A stretch of DNA of 64,000 nt. Source: an uncultured Treponema sp. (GTDB lineage: Bacteria; Spirochaetota; Spirochaetia; Treponematales; Treponemataceae). The notes below the pieces were generated by a model. The model ran no database searches. It was not told the origin of the DNA and saw only the letters and a program-made list of their open reading frames with translations. Shown here piece after piece: positions 9,043 through 18,169 of the stretch. Location: the NCBI GenBank assembly GCA_946535985.1, contig CAMNDY010000003.1, forward strand, positions 1-64,000, written 5' to 3'. Made by a program: the position numbers and the translations under genes. Positions within the stretch are counted from its first letter, which is position 1. Every line of letters starts with the position of its first letter.

Positions 9043-10207
9043 TTTCGCAGTAACCTTTTTCCCGTTCCTGTTTTGCAGCTTTATTTTCTATTTGAGAAAG
9101 GAATAAAATGTTTTCGTCCTGAGAAAGTTTTTCAAGCTCTTCTTCCGTCTGCAGAGGGATTTTTTTATTTACAACATCCTTTAACTCTATTTTTTCAAGG
9201 CCAGTTGTAACTGCTTTAAAGATATATTCATAAAAGTTCATTCCTGCCGAAGCAGCATAGGTTGTTGTCATTCCGCTGAGCCGGGGATTTATTTCGATTA
9301 TATACCATTTTTCATTGCTAAAAATCAAATCTACCTGGGCATAGCCGTCGAGTTTCAGGCATTGAGCAAGTCGTAATAATTCTTTTTTTAATTCATCGAG
9401 TTTATATTCCGGTGCTCTTACAGGACCTGTTTTCTGGCATAATTTGGGGCTTGTAATTCCATATTGATTTACACTTAGAGTAAAGGGCGGCATTATCGTG
9501 TAATTTCCATTTGAACCGTATATTTCTGCACCAAACTGCTGACCCTGTAAGAATTTTTCTATGAGACGGTTAGAGTTATTTTTTTTGGAGTTGAGGTAGC
9601 CGTAGGCCTCGCTGTAAGAGTTTACAACTGTCATTCCATAAGAGCTTAGCCCGACTGGATTTTTTATAATCAGCGGATATTCCATTTCTTTAAGCTGACG
9701 GTAAACGCTTTCTTTATAAACATTATCGCAAACTTCTGCCTGATTTCCTGCGCAGAAGAACAAATCGTGGTCGACAAAAAGGCCCGGAGCGTGATTAAAG
9801 CCATTTGCTTGAAAAAAAGCCGCAGTTCTGTATTTATCAAAGCATAAAAGGGCAGTTTCTTTACTGTGGCAGATTGTTTTTACACCGGCCTGGCGTAATT
9901 CATCAGCAATAAAAGAATCTTTTAGAGGAAGCCAGTCGTAAGGGGTAATCCAGAAAGAGGCGGCAATTGCAAGATCAGGCTTTAATTCAAGGATTTTTTT
10001 TGCAAATTCTTTTGTATCGTAGGTGTCAACAAGGATACAATTTGACGGCATGAACATTGCAGGCTTTTGTGAAAGGGCAAAAAATGTGTGTTCCTTATAA
10101 GAACTACTAAAATCCTGCCATAATTTATCAAAAGAAGGAAAGGTTTTATTAATAAAACTTTGCTCTTCGTAATAATTTGAGTTTGAACTGTAAAAAACTA
10201 TGCGCAT
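9008..10207 (-). CDS. ATP-grasp domain protein, ligase-like
   Basis: 399 residues. The N-terminal third looks like a Rossmann-type preATP-grasp domain. The ATP-grasp core shows PLIIKNPVGLSSYGMTVV (nucleotide-binding lysine and glycine-rich loop, about 175-195), EKFLQGQQFGAEIYG, and the Mg-binding AQVDLIFSNEKWYIIEINPRLSGMT (about 300-325). Such enzymes join a carboxylate to an amine or thiol through an acyl phosphate; the substrate here is unknown. It is the last gene of the moxR operon (3-bp gap to the preceding gene) and is tail-to-tail with the FemAB-like gene. A role in making an amino-acid or peptide amide in the envelope would suit both neighbours but is inference. Confidence 0.75.
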   Translation of the reverse strand: MRIVFYSSNSNYYEEQSFINKTFPSFDKLWQDFSSSYKEHTFFALSQKPAMFMPSNCILVDTYDTKEFAKKILELKPDLAIAASFWITPYDWLPLKDSFIADELRQAGVKTICHSKETALLCFDKYRTAAFFQANGFNHAPGLFVDHDLFFCAGNQAEVCDNVYKESVYRQLKEMEYPLIIKNPVGLSSYGMTVVNSYSEAYGYLNSKKNNSNRLIEKFLQGQQFGAEIYGSNGNYTIMPPFTLSVNQYGITSPKLCQKTGPVRAPEYKLDELKKELLRLAQCLKLDGYAQVDLIFSNEKWYIIEINPRLSGMTTTYAASAGMNFYEYIFKAVTTGLEKIELKDVVNKKIPLQTEEELEKLSQDENILFLSQIENKAAKQEREKGYCEIIYRAASSQSF

Positions 10208-10210
10208 ACT

Positions 10211-11650
10211 TTATCCACAAACTGCCTGAACAGCTTTATTAAAATCATTTTCCTCTTCTTTTGTAAGAGCTTCTTTTGCATAAAGGGCCTGTTCAAAAAG
10301 AATGCCTGCAAGCTCTGCATCCGGATTTTTAAAAAGCGCAGTATATTCTGCAGGAGCAAGATTTTTTTCATATTCGATATCATGTTCCTGGCCCCAGTCA
10401 ATGAGTTTAACGAATACTTTTGTAAGCCTGTCTAATTCTGCCCGTTTTTCTTTTGATTTTTTTGATTTACTTAAAAGCTCTTCCATCTCGTCCATAAAAT
10501 ATCGTGAGTTTTCGCTCATAATAGGGCTATGCTTAAGATGAGGTCGGAATATATTTTTGAAGAAAGCCTTGAGGTTTACAAAAAATCTTTTAAACACACC
10601 TTTTAAGTCTGTATTACGCAAAAGGGACTGAAGACTTTTAGTAACGATTGGTTTTAAGAAAAACCATATTACAAATGCAGCCATAACAATTCCGCAGATA
10701 AGTGGGAAAAGGTCTGATCTTTGTTTAGAAGTATCGCTCATTGCCTCCTGAATTGCTCTTATTTCCTGCAGGCGTTTTTCATATTCAGAAGGCTCTGGTT
10801 CAGGTTCTACAGGAAGAGCCTCTGCAGTCTCCTTGCCTTTAAAGAGCCTTAAAAAATATAAAAGGTAATAAAGTTTTAATGGAGAATGATTTGAAGAAAG
10901 AAGGAGGCCCAGGCTAAAGCAGATTGCAAATATAATTACGCAGGTTCCAAATGTTTTGAATCTAAAATCAAAAACATTTGAAAATCCGTTGGAGGCAAAA
11001 GCTGCTTCGCGAACATAATAGGCATATAAAAAGAAATGAAGGCTTGCGCAAATAAAATATAGCAAAAACAAAAGGATTGTAAAAAGCGAAATTTTTGTTT
11101 CTGATGTAATACAAATACATGCAAACAAGGCAAGAATTCCGCCAAGAATTACAAATAAAGTTCTGTTTGACCGGTATCCTATTGCTGACTGCGAAAGGTG
11201 AATATTATAATCAAACAATTCTTTTTGAAGTGAAGAATCATTTTTTTCAATACATTGAACTTCAAAACAATCATGCTCAAAAAAGGGTATAAATACATTA
11301 TAATACAAAATTGTCTGAACCGCACTTGCCAGAAAAGTTAAAACAAAGCTTACCCATTGTCTTGTAAAAAAGAGGATAATTCCAATTAAAAGCATGTACA
11401 AAGAAAAGAATCTTATAAAGTTTGCAACTGAGGATTTTTGGTTAAAATAAACTGCAATAATTATAAACGATGAGATTTGTGTTATTAAAATTGCAATATA
11501 GGTATAAAAAACTAGAATTTCTTTATTGTTTGCAATAGTAAAATCGCGGATAAAGTTCAGGGCACAAAAAATAAAAGAACTGATTACTGCAAAAATTAAA
11601 AATCTTTCAAGGGCTTTGTGGAAGTATGTAAAAGTCATTTTTTCTTTCAT
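10211..11650 (-). CDS. Membrane protein with DUF4129-like C-terminus (MoxR operon)
   Basis: About 479 residues. Several transmembrane segments fill the first 250 residues, then a charged linker (EPEPEPSEYEKRLQEIRAIQ), one more membrane helix (LICGIVMAAFVIWFFL, about 310) and a helical cytoplasmic tail: ELDRLTKVFVKLIDWGQEHD...APAEYTALFKN. That tail resembles DUF4129, often found beside DUF58 and MoxR genes. The ORF track starts at 11656, but ATG 11650 has GGAGG seven bases upstream and overlaps the DUF58 stop as ATGA, so it is the better start. Function unknown; probably part of a membrane complex with the DUF58 protein. Confidence 0.7.
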   Translation of the reverse strand: MKEKMTFTYFHKALERFLIFAVISSFIFCALNFIRDFTIANNKEILVFYTYIAILITQISSFIIIAVYFNQKSSVANFIRFFSLYMLLIGIILFFTRQWVSFVLTFLASAVQTILYYNVFIPFFEHDCFEVQCIEKNDSSLQKELFDYNIHLSQSAIGYRSNRTLFVILGGILALFACICITSETKISLFTILLFLLYFICASLHFFLYAYYVREAAFASNGFSNVFDFRFKTFGTCVIIFAICFSLGLLLSSNHSPLKLYYLLYFLRLFKGKETAEALPVEPEPEPSEYEKRLQEIRAIQEAMSDTSKQRSDLFPLICGIVMAAFVIWFFLKPIVTKSLQSLLRNTDLKGVFKRFFVNLKAFFKNIFRPHLKHSPIMSENSRYFMDEMEELLSKSKKSKEKRAELDRLTKVFVKLIDWGQEHDIEYEKNLAPAEYTALFKNPDAELAGILFEQALYAKEALTKEEENDFNKAVQAVCG

Positions 11651-12729
11651 TTGCATACCTCCTTCATAATTCCAAGAGATTTTGTTGTAATGCCGTATTG
11701 TTTTGCTGCAATTTTATCGTTGTACAAATCTACTTCTTCCGGGCCAATTATAAAAAGCAGAGTTCCGCTTGATAATTCCTGTTTTAGTTTTGTCATAGGA
11801 TCATATTCAAGCTTACCGTCTTCCATTTGAATCAGAGCCAGAATATCTAAAATACATTCTGCCTGATTTTGTCCGGGTTTTATAAAAGGAAAGCCCGAAC
11901 CATAAGCCGCAAATCCGCAGCGTTGTTTAAGACGGGAGGCAATATTAATTATACTTGCTGCAATTTCAATTGCTTTTTCGCCTTTTTCGTGACGCAGATG
12001 CAGAGGATAATCATCTTTTGCAAGATTTAAGAAAACAAAAAAAGGCGCGTCAAAGGTGTTTTCGTATTCATTTGTAAAAAGTCCACCGAACTTTGCACTT
12101 GCCCGCCAGTTTATTCTTTTAAGTTCGTCTCCATCTTTGTATTCACGTATAGCGCGGCGCATTGTTATATCTTCGTATATAGGATTATTAATTTTTATAT
12201 TGCCTTGAGGAAGGCCCGGAATAGGGATTGTTTTTAACTGAATGCGGGCAGGACGTACAAGAATTCGCTGGGTACATTCAATTTCTTTAATAACTTCAAA
12301 AAGTCCCAGGGGATCTGTTGTTTTAATAAGAAGTGGACCTGCAGTATAAAGCCCCCTGTTCATGGCATTTACTTCATAAAAAAAGGATTTTTGCTCATGA
12401 GCGCCCAGCTTAAAAAGTCTTTCATTTTTCTTATCAAATACGTGCAGAAAGGGAACATTATCTAAAACATAGCAAAGCAAAGCCGGAAAACGTGATTTAT
12501 TTTTTATTGTAAAAGATATTGTAAGCTTTTCAAATGAAACTGTTTTTATTTCTTTTACAGCCCTTTCTGCACTAAGTTGCTTATCTAACTGACTTGCCCA
12601 CAAATAGCTTAAAGCAAAAATCAGGATTACACTTATTGCAATTGCCTGAATAAATTTGTAGGGCAAAAAGAGAATTGCGAAAAGTGCAATATTGAAAGTT
12701 GTCCTTATTTGCGATGCAGGCTTAATCAT
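11647..12729 (-). CDS. DUF58 domain protein
   Basis: 360 residues. Two membrane helices lie at the N-terminus (about 12-50), followed by a beta-rich region and the DUF58 core YEDITMRRAIREYKDGDELKRINWRASAKFGGLFTNEYE (about 190-230), with the vWA-like part behind it. DUF58 proteins are routinely encoded beside MoxR AAA+ ATPases and are thought to be their partners in assembling or activating envelope or metal-binding proteins. It lies 17 bp after moxR and overlaps the next gene by 4 bp. Confidence 0.88.
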   Translation of the reverse strand: MIKPASQIRTTFNIALFAILFLPYKFIQAIAISVILIFALSYLWASQLDKQLSAERAVKEIKTVSFEKLTISFTIKNKSRFPALLCYVLDNVPFLHVFDKKNERLFKLGAHEQKSFFYEVNAMNRGLYTAGPLLIKTTDPLGLFEVIKEIECTQRILVRPARIQLKTIPIPGLPQGNIKINNPIYEDITMRRAIREYKDGDELKRINWRASAKFGGLFTNEYENTFDAPFFVFLNLAKDDYPLHLRHEKGEKAIEIAASIINIASRLKQRCGFAAYGSGFPFIKPGQNQAECILDILALIQMEDGKLEYDPMTKLKQELSSGTLLFIIGPEEVDLYNDKIAAKQYGITTKSLGIMKEVCK

Positions 12730-12746
12730 ATTTACTCTAATTCGTT

Positions 12747-13700
12747 TTATACATGAGCTTTAAAGTCTGGAATTGGGATAGTTTCCAATAACTCATTGAT
12801 TATTGTCTGGGCAGTAAGTCCTTTTATAATTGCGTCACCTTTAAGAATAAGGCGTTTAAGGAAAACCGGTAAAGCAAGAAGTTTTACATCTTCCGGTGTT
12901 ACATAATTTCGTCCATTTACTGCTGCATAACTTTGGGCGGCCTTATAAAGAGCAATTGAACCACGAGGAGAAATACCTGCTGCAAGATTTTCATTTTTAC
13001 GGGTAGCATCAACAAGGTTCAAAAGATATTCCATAACAGCTTCGTCTACATGTACTGTTAATGCTTCTTCCATACATTTAAGGATTTCTTCTTTTGAAGT
13101 AACTGCTTCAAGTTCTTCAACAGGATGCACTAAAGTACGCTGGGCCGTAATAATCTGCATTTCATCGTTTTTATTAGGATAACCTATAGAAAGACACATC
13201 ATAAAACGGTCTTTTTGTGCTTCAGGCAGAGGGAAGGTACCTTCTGATTCAACAGGATTTTCGGTAGCAATTACAAAGAAGGGTTTATCAAGCTCGTGTT
13301 TTTTACCGTCGGCACTAACTTGACCTTCGGCCATTGCCTCTAAAAGTGCAGACTGAGTACGCGGTGTTGCACGGTTTAATTCATCTACAAGAACAATACT
13401 GGACATTATTGGTCCTGGACGGAATTCAAATTCAGAAGAGGCTGGGAGCCATACAGAACTTCCGGTAACATCAGAAGGCATAAGGTCTGGAGTACACTGA
13501 ATACGGCTAAAAGCCAGCCCGCTTGATTTTGCAATTGCTTTTGCTAAAACGGTTTTTCCTGTTCCGGGAACATCTTCCAGAAGAACATGTCCACCGGCAA
13601 AGATGCCAGAGAGGATCATATCAAGGATTTTTTCATCGCCTTTAAATACTTTTTTTACAGAATTTTTTATTTTATCACTAACTTCTTTTATAATACTCAT
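12747..13700 (-). CDS. MoxR-family AAA+ ATPase
   Basis: 317 residues, the usual MoxR length. The Walker A motif is LLEDVPGTGKTVLAKA (about 38-52), Walker B SIVLVDELNRA (about 105), sensor 1 FFVIATENP (about 145), and the arginine-containing EAQKDRF follows. C-terminal lid helices contain the family motif GISPRGSIALYKAAQSYA. MoxR proteins are chaperone-like ATPases that act on vWA/DUF58 partners. It is the first gene of the operon moxR-DUF58-DUF4129-like-ATP-grasp. A structured palindromic element (13758-13847) lies just upstream of the start. Confidence 0.93.
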   Translation of the reverse strand: MSIIKEVSDKIKNSVKKVFKGDEKILDMILSGIFAGGHVLLEDVPGTGKTVLAKAIAKSSGLAFSRIQCTPDLMPSDVTGSSVWLPASSEFEFRPGPIMSSIVLVDELNRATPRTQSALLEAMAEGQVSADGKKHELDKPFFVIATENPVESEGTFPLPEAQKDRFMMCLSIGYPNKNDEMQIITAQRTLVHPVEELEAVTSKEEILKCMEEALTVHVDEAVMEYLLNLVDATRKNENLAAGISPRGSIALYKAAQSYAAVNGRNYVTPEDVKLLALPVFLKRLILKGDAIIKGLTAQTIINELLETIPIPDFKAHV

Positions 13701-13757
13701 ATAATTAATTTATCATAATAAAGAATGTAAATCAATTTTAATAATACTTATATATAT

Positions 13758-13847
13758 AAAAAAAAGCTCACGCGAGATTTTGCCTTTTGCTCCGCTAGAG
13801 GAAGAGGACTCTCCACAAAAGGCAAAATCTCGCTCCGCATTTTTTAT
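13758..13847. repeat. Structured intergenic hairpin element, family II (copy B)
   Basis: An 18-bp perfect stem, GCGAGATTTTGCCTTTTG (13772-13789) with CAAAAGGCAAAATCTCGC (13816-13833), encloses a 26-base loop, with an A-tract on the left and a T-tract on the right. It sits between two divergent genes, so it is not placed as an ordinary terminator. Its reverse complement shares the ends TGCGGAGCGAGATT and the loop block GTCCTCTTC with 51262-51347, while four stem base pairs differ with both arms changed together. Confidence 0.8.
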
Positions 13848-13905
13848 ATCTTTATAATAATTCATCAAGATTGAATTATATTTATAAAATGAGTATTATA
13901 AATCC

Positions 13906-14130
13906 ATGACCAAAGACGATATCTATTTTTATACACAGGCTAAAAAAGAGCTGGAATTTAAATATCACGACACCACATACATTCTAAACTACGACAAAAC
14001 TCCCGACGGCAAAGATATCATAATTTTTGGCCCCATCTACGAAACAAAAAAATACACCTCCTACGGCGACCTCATGAACAACGCCCGCGTGGAGAACCAT
14101 TATTTTAAAGAGTTCATAGAATCCTTATAA
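13906..14130 (+). CDS. Small hypothetical protein (74 aa)
   Basis: I do not recognise this protein. It is 74 residues, soluble and charged (KDDIYFYTQAKKELEFKYHD ... NNARVENHYFKEFIESL), with beta-strand-like alternation and no signal peptide or membrane helix. No good Shine-Dalgarno precedes ATG 13906. Instead a six-codon ORF (ATG 13889 to TGA 13909) ends across the start codon, which could give translational re-initiation or could be chance. The gene stands alone between the family II hairpin element and the rnz leader. The codon pattern looks coding, but it could be wrong. Confidence 0.5.
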   Translation: MTKDDIYFYTQAKKELEFKYHDTTYILNYDKTPDGKDIIIFGPIYETKKYTSYGDLMNNARVENHYFKEFIESL

Positions 14131-14214
14131 GAAATAATAAATATAAAAATGATGAAATTACGGTTATTATTGATTGCATTAAAAAAATATATGCTGCGGA
14201 GTGGAAAATTGGGG

Positions 14215-14248
14215 GTGGCTGCATCTGAACTTTTTGGCGCTTAGCCAC
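14215..14248. repeat. Weak stem-loop, possible degraded structured element
   Basis: GTGGCT (14215-14220) can pair with AGCCAC (14243-14248) around a 22-base loop. A nearby TGCTGCGGAGTGG recalls the TGCGGAGCGAG end of the family II hairpins and GTGGCT recalls family I. The match is short and no flanking stem is seen. Confidence 0.25.
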
Positions 14249-14317
14249 AAAAGAAAGTTGAGGATCCTAGAATTCACTCATCTTTTATAATTTCCTGATT
14301 TCTGATATTATGATTCT

Positions 14318-15244
14318 ATGAACATGGAAGCATTTATATTAGGTTGTGGGGGTATGATGCCTCTGCCATATCGTCATCTTACTTCTGTACTTTTACGCCG
14401 CGAAGGAGACCTTTTTCTTTTTGACTGCGGTGAAGGTACCCAGGTAAGCCTTAGAAGACTAAACCTTAAGTGGAAAAAAATCGATGCCATTTTTATATCT
14501 CACACCCATGCAGACCATGTTACAGGCCTTCCGGGAATCCTTATGCTTAATGCCCAGGTAGACCGTACCGAACCTTTATATATCTACGGGCCTCCAAAAA
14601 TCAAAGAATATGTAGAAACAAGCCGCCGAGTGCTTGATATGTATATAAATTATCCGATTGTAGTAAAAGAAATTGAAGCACCTTGTGTCGTACATTCTGG
14701 AAAGGATTTTTATATAAGAGCATTCCCGCTTGACCATACAAAAATCTGTGTTGGTTATACTCTCGAAGAACTGGACCGTCCAGGGGAGTTTAATCCGGAA
14801 AAGGCACGTGAACTTGGAGTCCCTGTAGGGCCACTCTGGGCTCAGCTGCAGCAGGGCTTTGAGGTAAAAGCTGCAGACGGAAGTATTGTAAAACCGGAAC
14901 AGGTTCTTGGCCAGAAAAGAAGCGGACGTAAATTCAGTTTTGTAACAGATACTCTTTATAAAATTTCAATTGCAAACGAAGTTCGTGGTTCCGATTTACT
15001 CGTTTGTGAAGGAATGTTCGAAAATGAACTTATAGATCAGGCAAAAGAAAAAAAGCATATGACAGCTTCTCAAGCCGCAACAATTGCCCGTGATGCCGAG
15101 GTTCGCCGTATGTGCATGATTCATTATAGTCCGCGTTATACAGACCGGGAACTTGATAAACTTTTACAAGAGGCAAAAGAAGTCTGGCCAAAAGCAGAAC
15201 TTAGCCGCGACAGAATGAATATTGAAATTCCTTATGTTGATTAA
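14318..15244 (+). CDS. rnz: Ribonuclease Z
   Basis: 308 residues, a typical short-form tRNase Z of the metallo-beta-lactamase fold. It cuts the 3' trailer of tRNA precursors. Zinc ligands are visible in SHTHADHVTGLPG (about 62-74), in FPLDHTKICVGY (about 143), in FVTDTL (Asp about 212) and in CMIHYSPRY (about 267). The exosite/arm region (EEL...EFNPEKARELGVPVGPLWAQLQQG) is characteristic. The tRNAs in this window (27198-27281, 51431-51590) have no encoded CCA, so this enzyme and the CCA-adding enzyme at 54236 are both needed. Start ATG 14318 or 14324; no strong ribosome site separates them. Confidence 0.95.
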   Translation: MNMEAFILGCGGMMPLPYRHLTSVLLRREGDLFLFDCGEGTQVSLRRLNLKWKKIDAIFISHTHADHVTGLPGILMLNAQVDRTEPLYIYGPPKIKEYVETSRRVLDMYINYPIVVKEIEAPCVVHSGKDFYIRAFPLDHTKICVGYTLEELDRPGEFNPEKARELGVPVGPLWAQLQQGFEVKAADGSIVKPEQVLGQKRSGRKFSFVTDTLYKISIANEVRGSDLLVCEGMFENELIDQAKEKKHMTASQAATIARDAEVRRMCMIHYSPRYTDRELDKLLQEAKEVWPKAELSRDRMNIEIPYVD

Positions 15245-15257
15245 ACGGGATGATGAT

Positions 15258-15983
15258 TTGATAGAAGTTGAAAACTTTTGCAAAGAATATAAATCACACT
15301 CAAAGACTTTATTCAAGGTTCAAGATGTTTCTTTTACAATAGAAAAGGGCAGTATAACAGGATTAGTTGGACCTAACGGTTCTGGTAAATCAACAGTAAT
15401 AAAAGCAATCTGCGGTTTTCATTATCCAGGTTCTGGTCATATTTTTATATCAGACAATGAAAATAATCGTGCAGATATTTCCCTTCAAAATCACAAGGCA
15501 ATGGAACTTTGCGGATATGTCCCGGAAATTACAAAGCTTCCGCCGGACATTAAGGTTATTGATTTTTTAACTTACGCAGCAAAATGCCATAATCTTTCAA
15601 AAGAAAGTACAAAAGAAAGAATCAAAAAGCTTTGTAATGACTTTCAGTTGTCTGATTTAATAAACAACTTAATAAAAAATCTATCAAAAGGGCAGCAGCA
15701 GAGAGTATCATTTGCACAAGCCCTTATACATAATCCGCCAAACCTTGTTCTTGATGAACCCATAAACGGTCTTGATCCTTCTCAAATTATTACATTCCGC
15801 AGTTACATAAAAGAACTAGGCAAAACAAAAGCCATCCTAATTTCTACTCACATTTTAAGCGAAGTAAATAACCTTTGCGCTAAGGCTTTTATAATGCATC
15901 AGGGCCAACTCCACCAGGTTCAAAACCTTGCAAACATTGAAAAGGAATATTTACAACTTACAAGTGCGGAGGAAAGAAAATGA
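15258..15983 (+). CDS. ABC transporter ATP-binding protein (GldA-like)
   Basis: About 241 residues. Walker A is GLVGPNGSGKSTVIKA, the Q-loop region is in GYVPEITKLPPD, the signature motif is NLSKGQQQRVSFAQAL and Walker B is NLVLDEPINGLDP, followed by the switch His in STHIL. The ORF track begins at ATG 15222 inside rnz. TTG 15258 preceded by GGGA gives MIEVENFCKEY, which aligns better with ABC ATPases, so I place the start there. It is the first gene of a three-gene system with a fused GldF-GldG permease and a DUF4340 protein. In Bacteroidetes GldA-GldF-GldG supports gliding; in other phyla the role of such sets is unknown. Confidence 0.88.
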   Translation: MIEVENFCKEYKSHSKTLFKVQDVSFTIEKGSITGLVGPNGSGKSTVIKAICGFHYPGSGHIFISDNENNRADISLQNHKAMELCGYVPEITKLPPDIKVIDFLTYAAKCHNLSKESTKERIKKLCNDFQLSDLINNLIKNLSKGQQQRVSFAQALIHNPPNLVLDEPINGLDPSQIITFRSYIKELGKTKAILISTHILSEVNNLCAKAFIMHQGQLHQVQNLANIEKEYLQLTSAEERK

Positions 15984-18169
15984 CGCTTTTTTCCGCAATC
16001 CTTTTTTCTGTATTTACAAGCGCAATGTTTTTTATTAAAGGCCAGTTTTTTGCAGGCTCTGGAACAACAGATCTTTTAACTTATTTTCAAAGCGTTCCCT
16101 ACATCTGCATTATTATAATTCCATGTCTTTGTTATAAAACTTCAATTTCTGTTTACGATGATTTTATTCCCCAAAGCAGGCTTAAAAAAATATGGAAGGC
16201 CTTTATCAAAGCCTTTATTCCTTATGCAGTAATTATATTTATGATGCTGCCAGTCTGTCTTTTAATAATTCTTTTTGGCAGCACAGACCCAGGGCAGATT
16301 TTTACAAGCTTTATATGTCTTCTTTTTTACGGTGCCTGTCTTATAAGCCTTTGCCTTTTTATTAATGAACTCATTCCAAACAGCATTGCCGCTTTTACTG
16401 TAAGTGCAATCATTCTTGCTGTATTTAATTCAATCCATAATATCACGCTTTACGTAAACACACCGGCTTTTATAACAGCAATTTGTAAAGAACTAAGTTT
16501 TGCCTGGCATTTTGATGCGGCTTCAAAAGGTATTTTTGACACTCGTGATATCCTATGGCTTTTACTATGGTCAGCCTTCTTTCTTTTCGCAGCATATTTT
16601 ACAGCAGAATTCCGCAGAGGCTTTAAACCCAACAAAAAACAAAATATCTTTTTTTCATTAATCCTATATATTTTTATTTTATCCCTTGCAATTTCTGCCA
16701 ATCTTTTTACCCGACTGGATTTTTCAAAAAACAAATCCTATTCAGTAAGTGCCTATACTAAAAACATAGTGCAGGACCTTGATGATACTTTAAACATCAC
16801 ATACTACCGTTCCGGCTCACTTTCTAAACTTTATCCCCAGATCCGCGACGTTACAGATTTTCTAAATTCATTTTCTATTCTTAATAAAGAGATTCACTTT
16901 ACAATTAAAGATCCCGACAAAGATTCTACAACAAAAAGCATGCTTGAAAATTACGGAGTAACAAGTCAGCAGCTTCAAAATACCGGCCTGAATTCAACAG
17001 AATTCATCAACGTATATTCTGCTGTAGTTTTAGAATATATGGGAAATGTTCAGCTTATTCCTTTTATAATGTCTTCGCAGACTCTTGAATATGATTTAGA
17101 TATCCGTCTTAAAAATCTTATTTCAAAAAAGAATATTGCTGTAAACATTATTGTTGGAAACGGCATGACTTTATCTGAAGATTACAGCTTTATAATTCCA
17201 TGGCTCAACTCTCAGGGCATTCTTGTAAATCCTCTTTTTATTGAAGATCCTTCTTTTGCCAATAACCTTGCATATACCACCGGTCCGCTTTTTGTAATAG
17301 GCGATGACAAAATCAATATCGAAAATGCAATTACAATAGAAAACTATATTCTTAATCAAAATCAAAATGCCATTTTTGCAGTAAGTCCTTATAGCGCCGC
17401 AATAGAAGATAACTGGAGCCTTACAGCGAATAAATGGTCAAACATTGTAGAAATGCTTGAGAACTGGGGTCTGCGTTTTACAGATAAAATTGCAGCAGAT
17501 ATTTCATGCGCAAGAATTACAATGTATTCTGATGATGACCATAAAGAAATATTAAATTATCCCCTCTGGCCAAGTCTTATGCCTCAGCAAAACTCTCCTT
17601 TGGGAATGACACTTTTCTGGCCTGTATGCCTAGAGCTTTCTCAAAATGCAAGACCATATTTAGTAACCTCATCCCTAGGCTATAACTACCAGACAGATAA
17701 AGCCAGTCCTTCAAAACTTTTAGAAACAAATCCTTTCTTAGTAAAAGTTGATGATGCTGTAAATCATGAGCGGGGCAGTCAGATAATAGGAGCACAAATT
17801 ACAGGACCACTCACAGGCTTATTTAATTACGGGTCATGCCAGTCTTCGAACATCATAGTTATTCCGGACCAATACTTTTTAAACACAACAATGACAGGTT
17901 ATATTGGCGGAGACTTTGGCGATTACAGAAACTTTGAATTTCTTTCTAACTGCATTTTGAACCTGAATGGAGAAGGCGAGCTTGCAAAACTTCAGTCAAA
18001 AACAAAAAGAGATACAAGTCTTTATAAAATAAATGATTTTACACAGCTTTTGCATCTGATGTATCTTGTATATGCTTTCTGCTTTGTAATAATTCCGATT
18101 ATTTACGTAGTTGCTTTTATTACTACCAGAATAATCCGCAATAAAAGGAGGATAAATATAAATGATTAA
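15980..18169 (+). CDS. Fused ABC-2 permease and GldG-like auxiliary protein
   Basis: 729 residues with two parts. Residues 1-220 form an ABC-2 permease with six hydrophobic segments, a GldF-like half. A membrane helix near 230-245 leads to a large extracytoplasmic part beginning FTRLDFSKNKSYSVSAYTKNIVQDLDDTLNITYY, the hallmark of GldG/ABC_transp_aux proteins. A final membrane helix is at about 695-717, followed by a basic tail. Elsewhere GldF and GldG are usually separate genes, so this is a fusion. The start overlaps the ATPase stop by 4 bp and the end overlaps the DUF4340 gene by 8 bp, so the three are translationally coupled. Confidence 0.85.
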   Translation: MTLFSAILFSVFTSAMFFIKGQFFAGSGTTDLLTYFQSVPYICIIIIPCLCYKTSISVYDDFIPQSRLKKIWKAFIKAFIPYAVIIFMMLPVCLLIILFGSTDPGQIFTSFICLLFYGACLISLCLFINELIPNSIAAFTVSAIILAVFNSIHNITLYVNTPAFITAICKELSFAWHFDAASKGIFDTRDILWLLLWSAFFLFAAYFTAEFRRGFKPNKKQNIFFSLILYIFILSLAISANLFTRLDFSKNKSYSVSAYTKNIVQDLDDTLNITYYRSGSLSKLYPQIRDVTDFLNSFSILNKEIHFTIKDPDKDSTTKSMLENYGVTSQQLQNTGLNSTEFINVYSAVVLEYMGNVQLIPFIMSSQTLEYDLDIRLKNLISKKNIAVNIIVGNGMTLSEDYSFIIPWLNSQGILVNPLFIEDPSFANNLAYTTGPLFVIGDDKINIENAITIENYILNQNQNAIFAVSPYSAAIEDNWSLTANKWSNIVEMLENWGLRFTDKIAADISCARITMYSDDDHKEILNYPLWPSLMPQQNSPLGMTLFWPVCLELSQNARPYLVTSSLGYNYQTDKASPSKLLETNPFLVKVDDAVNHERGSQIIGAQITGPLTGLFNYGSCQSSNIIVIPDQYFLNTTMTGYIGGDFGDYRNFEFLSNCILNLNGEGELAKLQSKTKRDTSLYKINDFTQLLHLMYLVYAFCFVIIPIIYVVAFITTRIIRNKRRININD

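Noticed and set aside
15222-15257. Upstream extension of the ABC ATPase
   Set aside because: It lies inside rnz, has no ribosome site, and adds residues absent from typical ABC ATPases; TTG 15258 is better.
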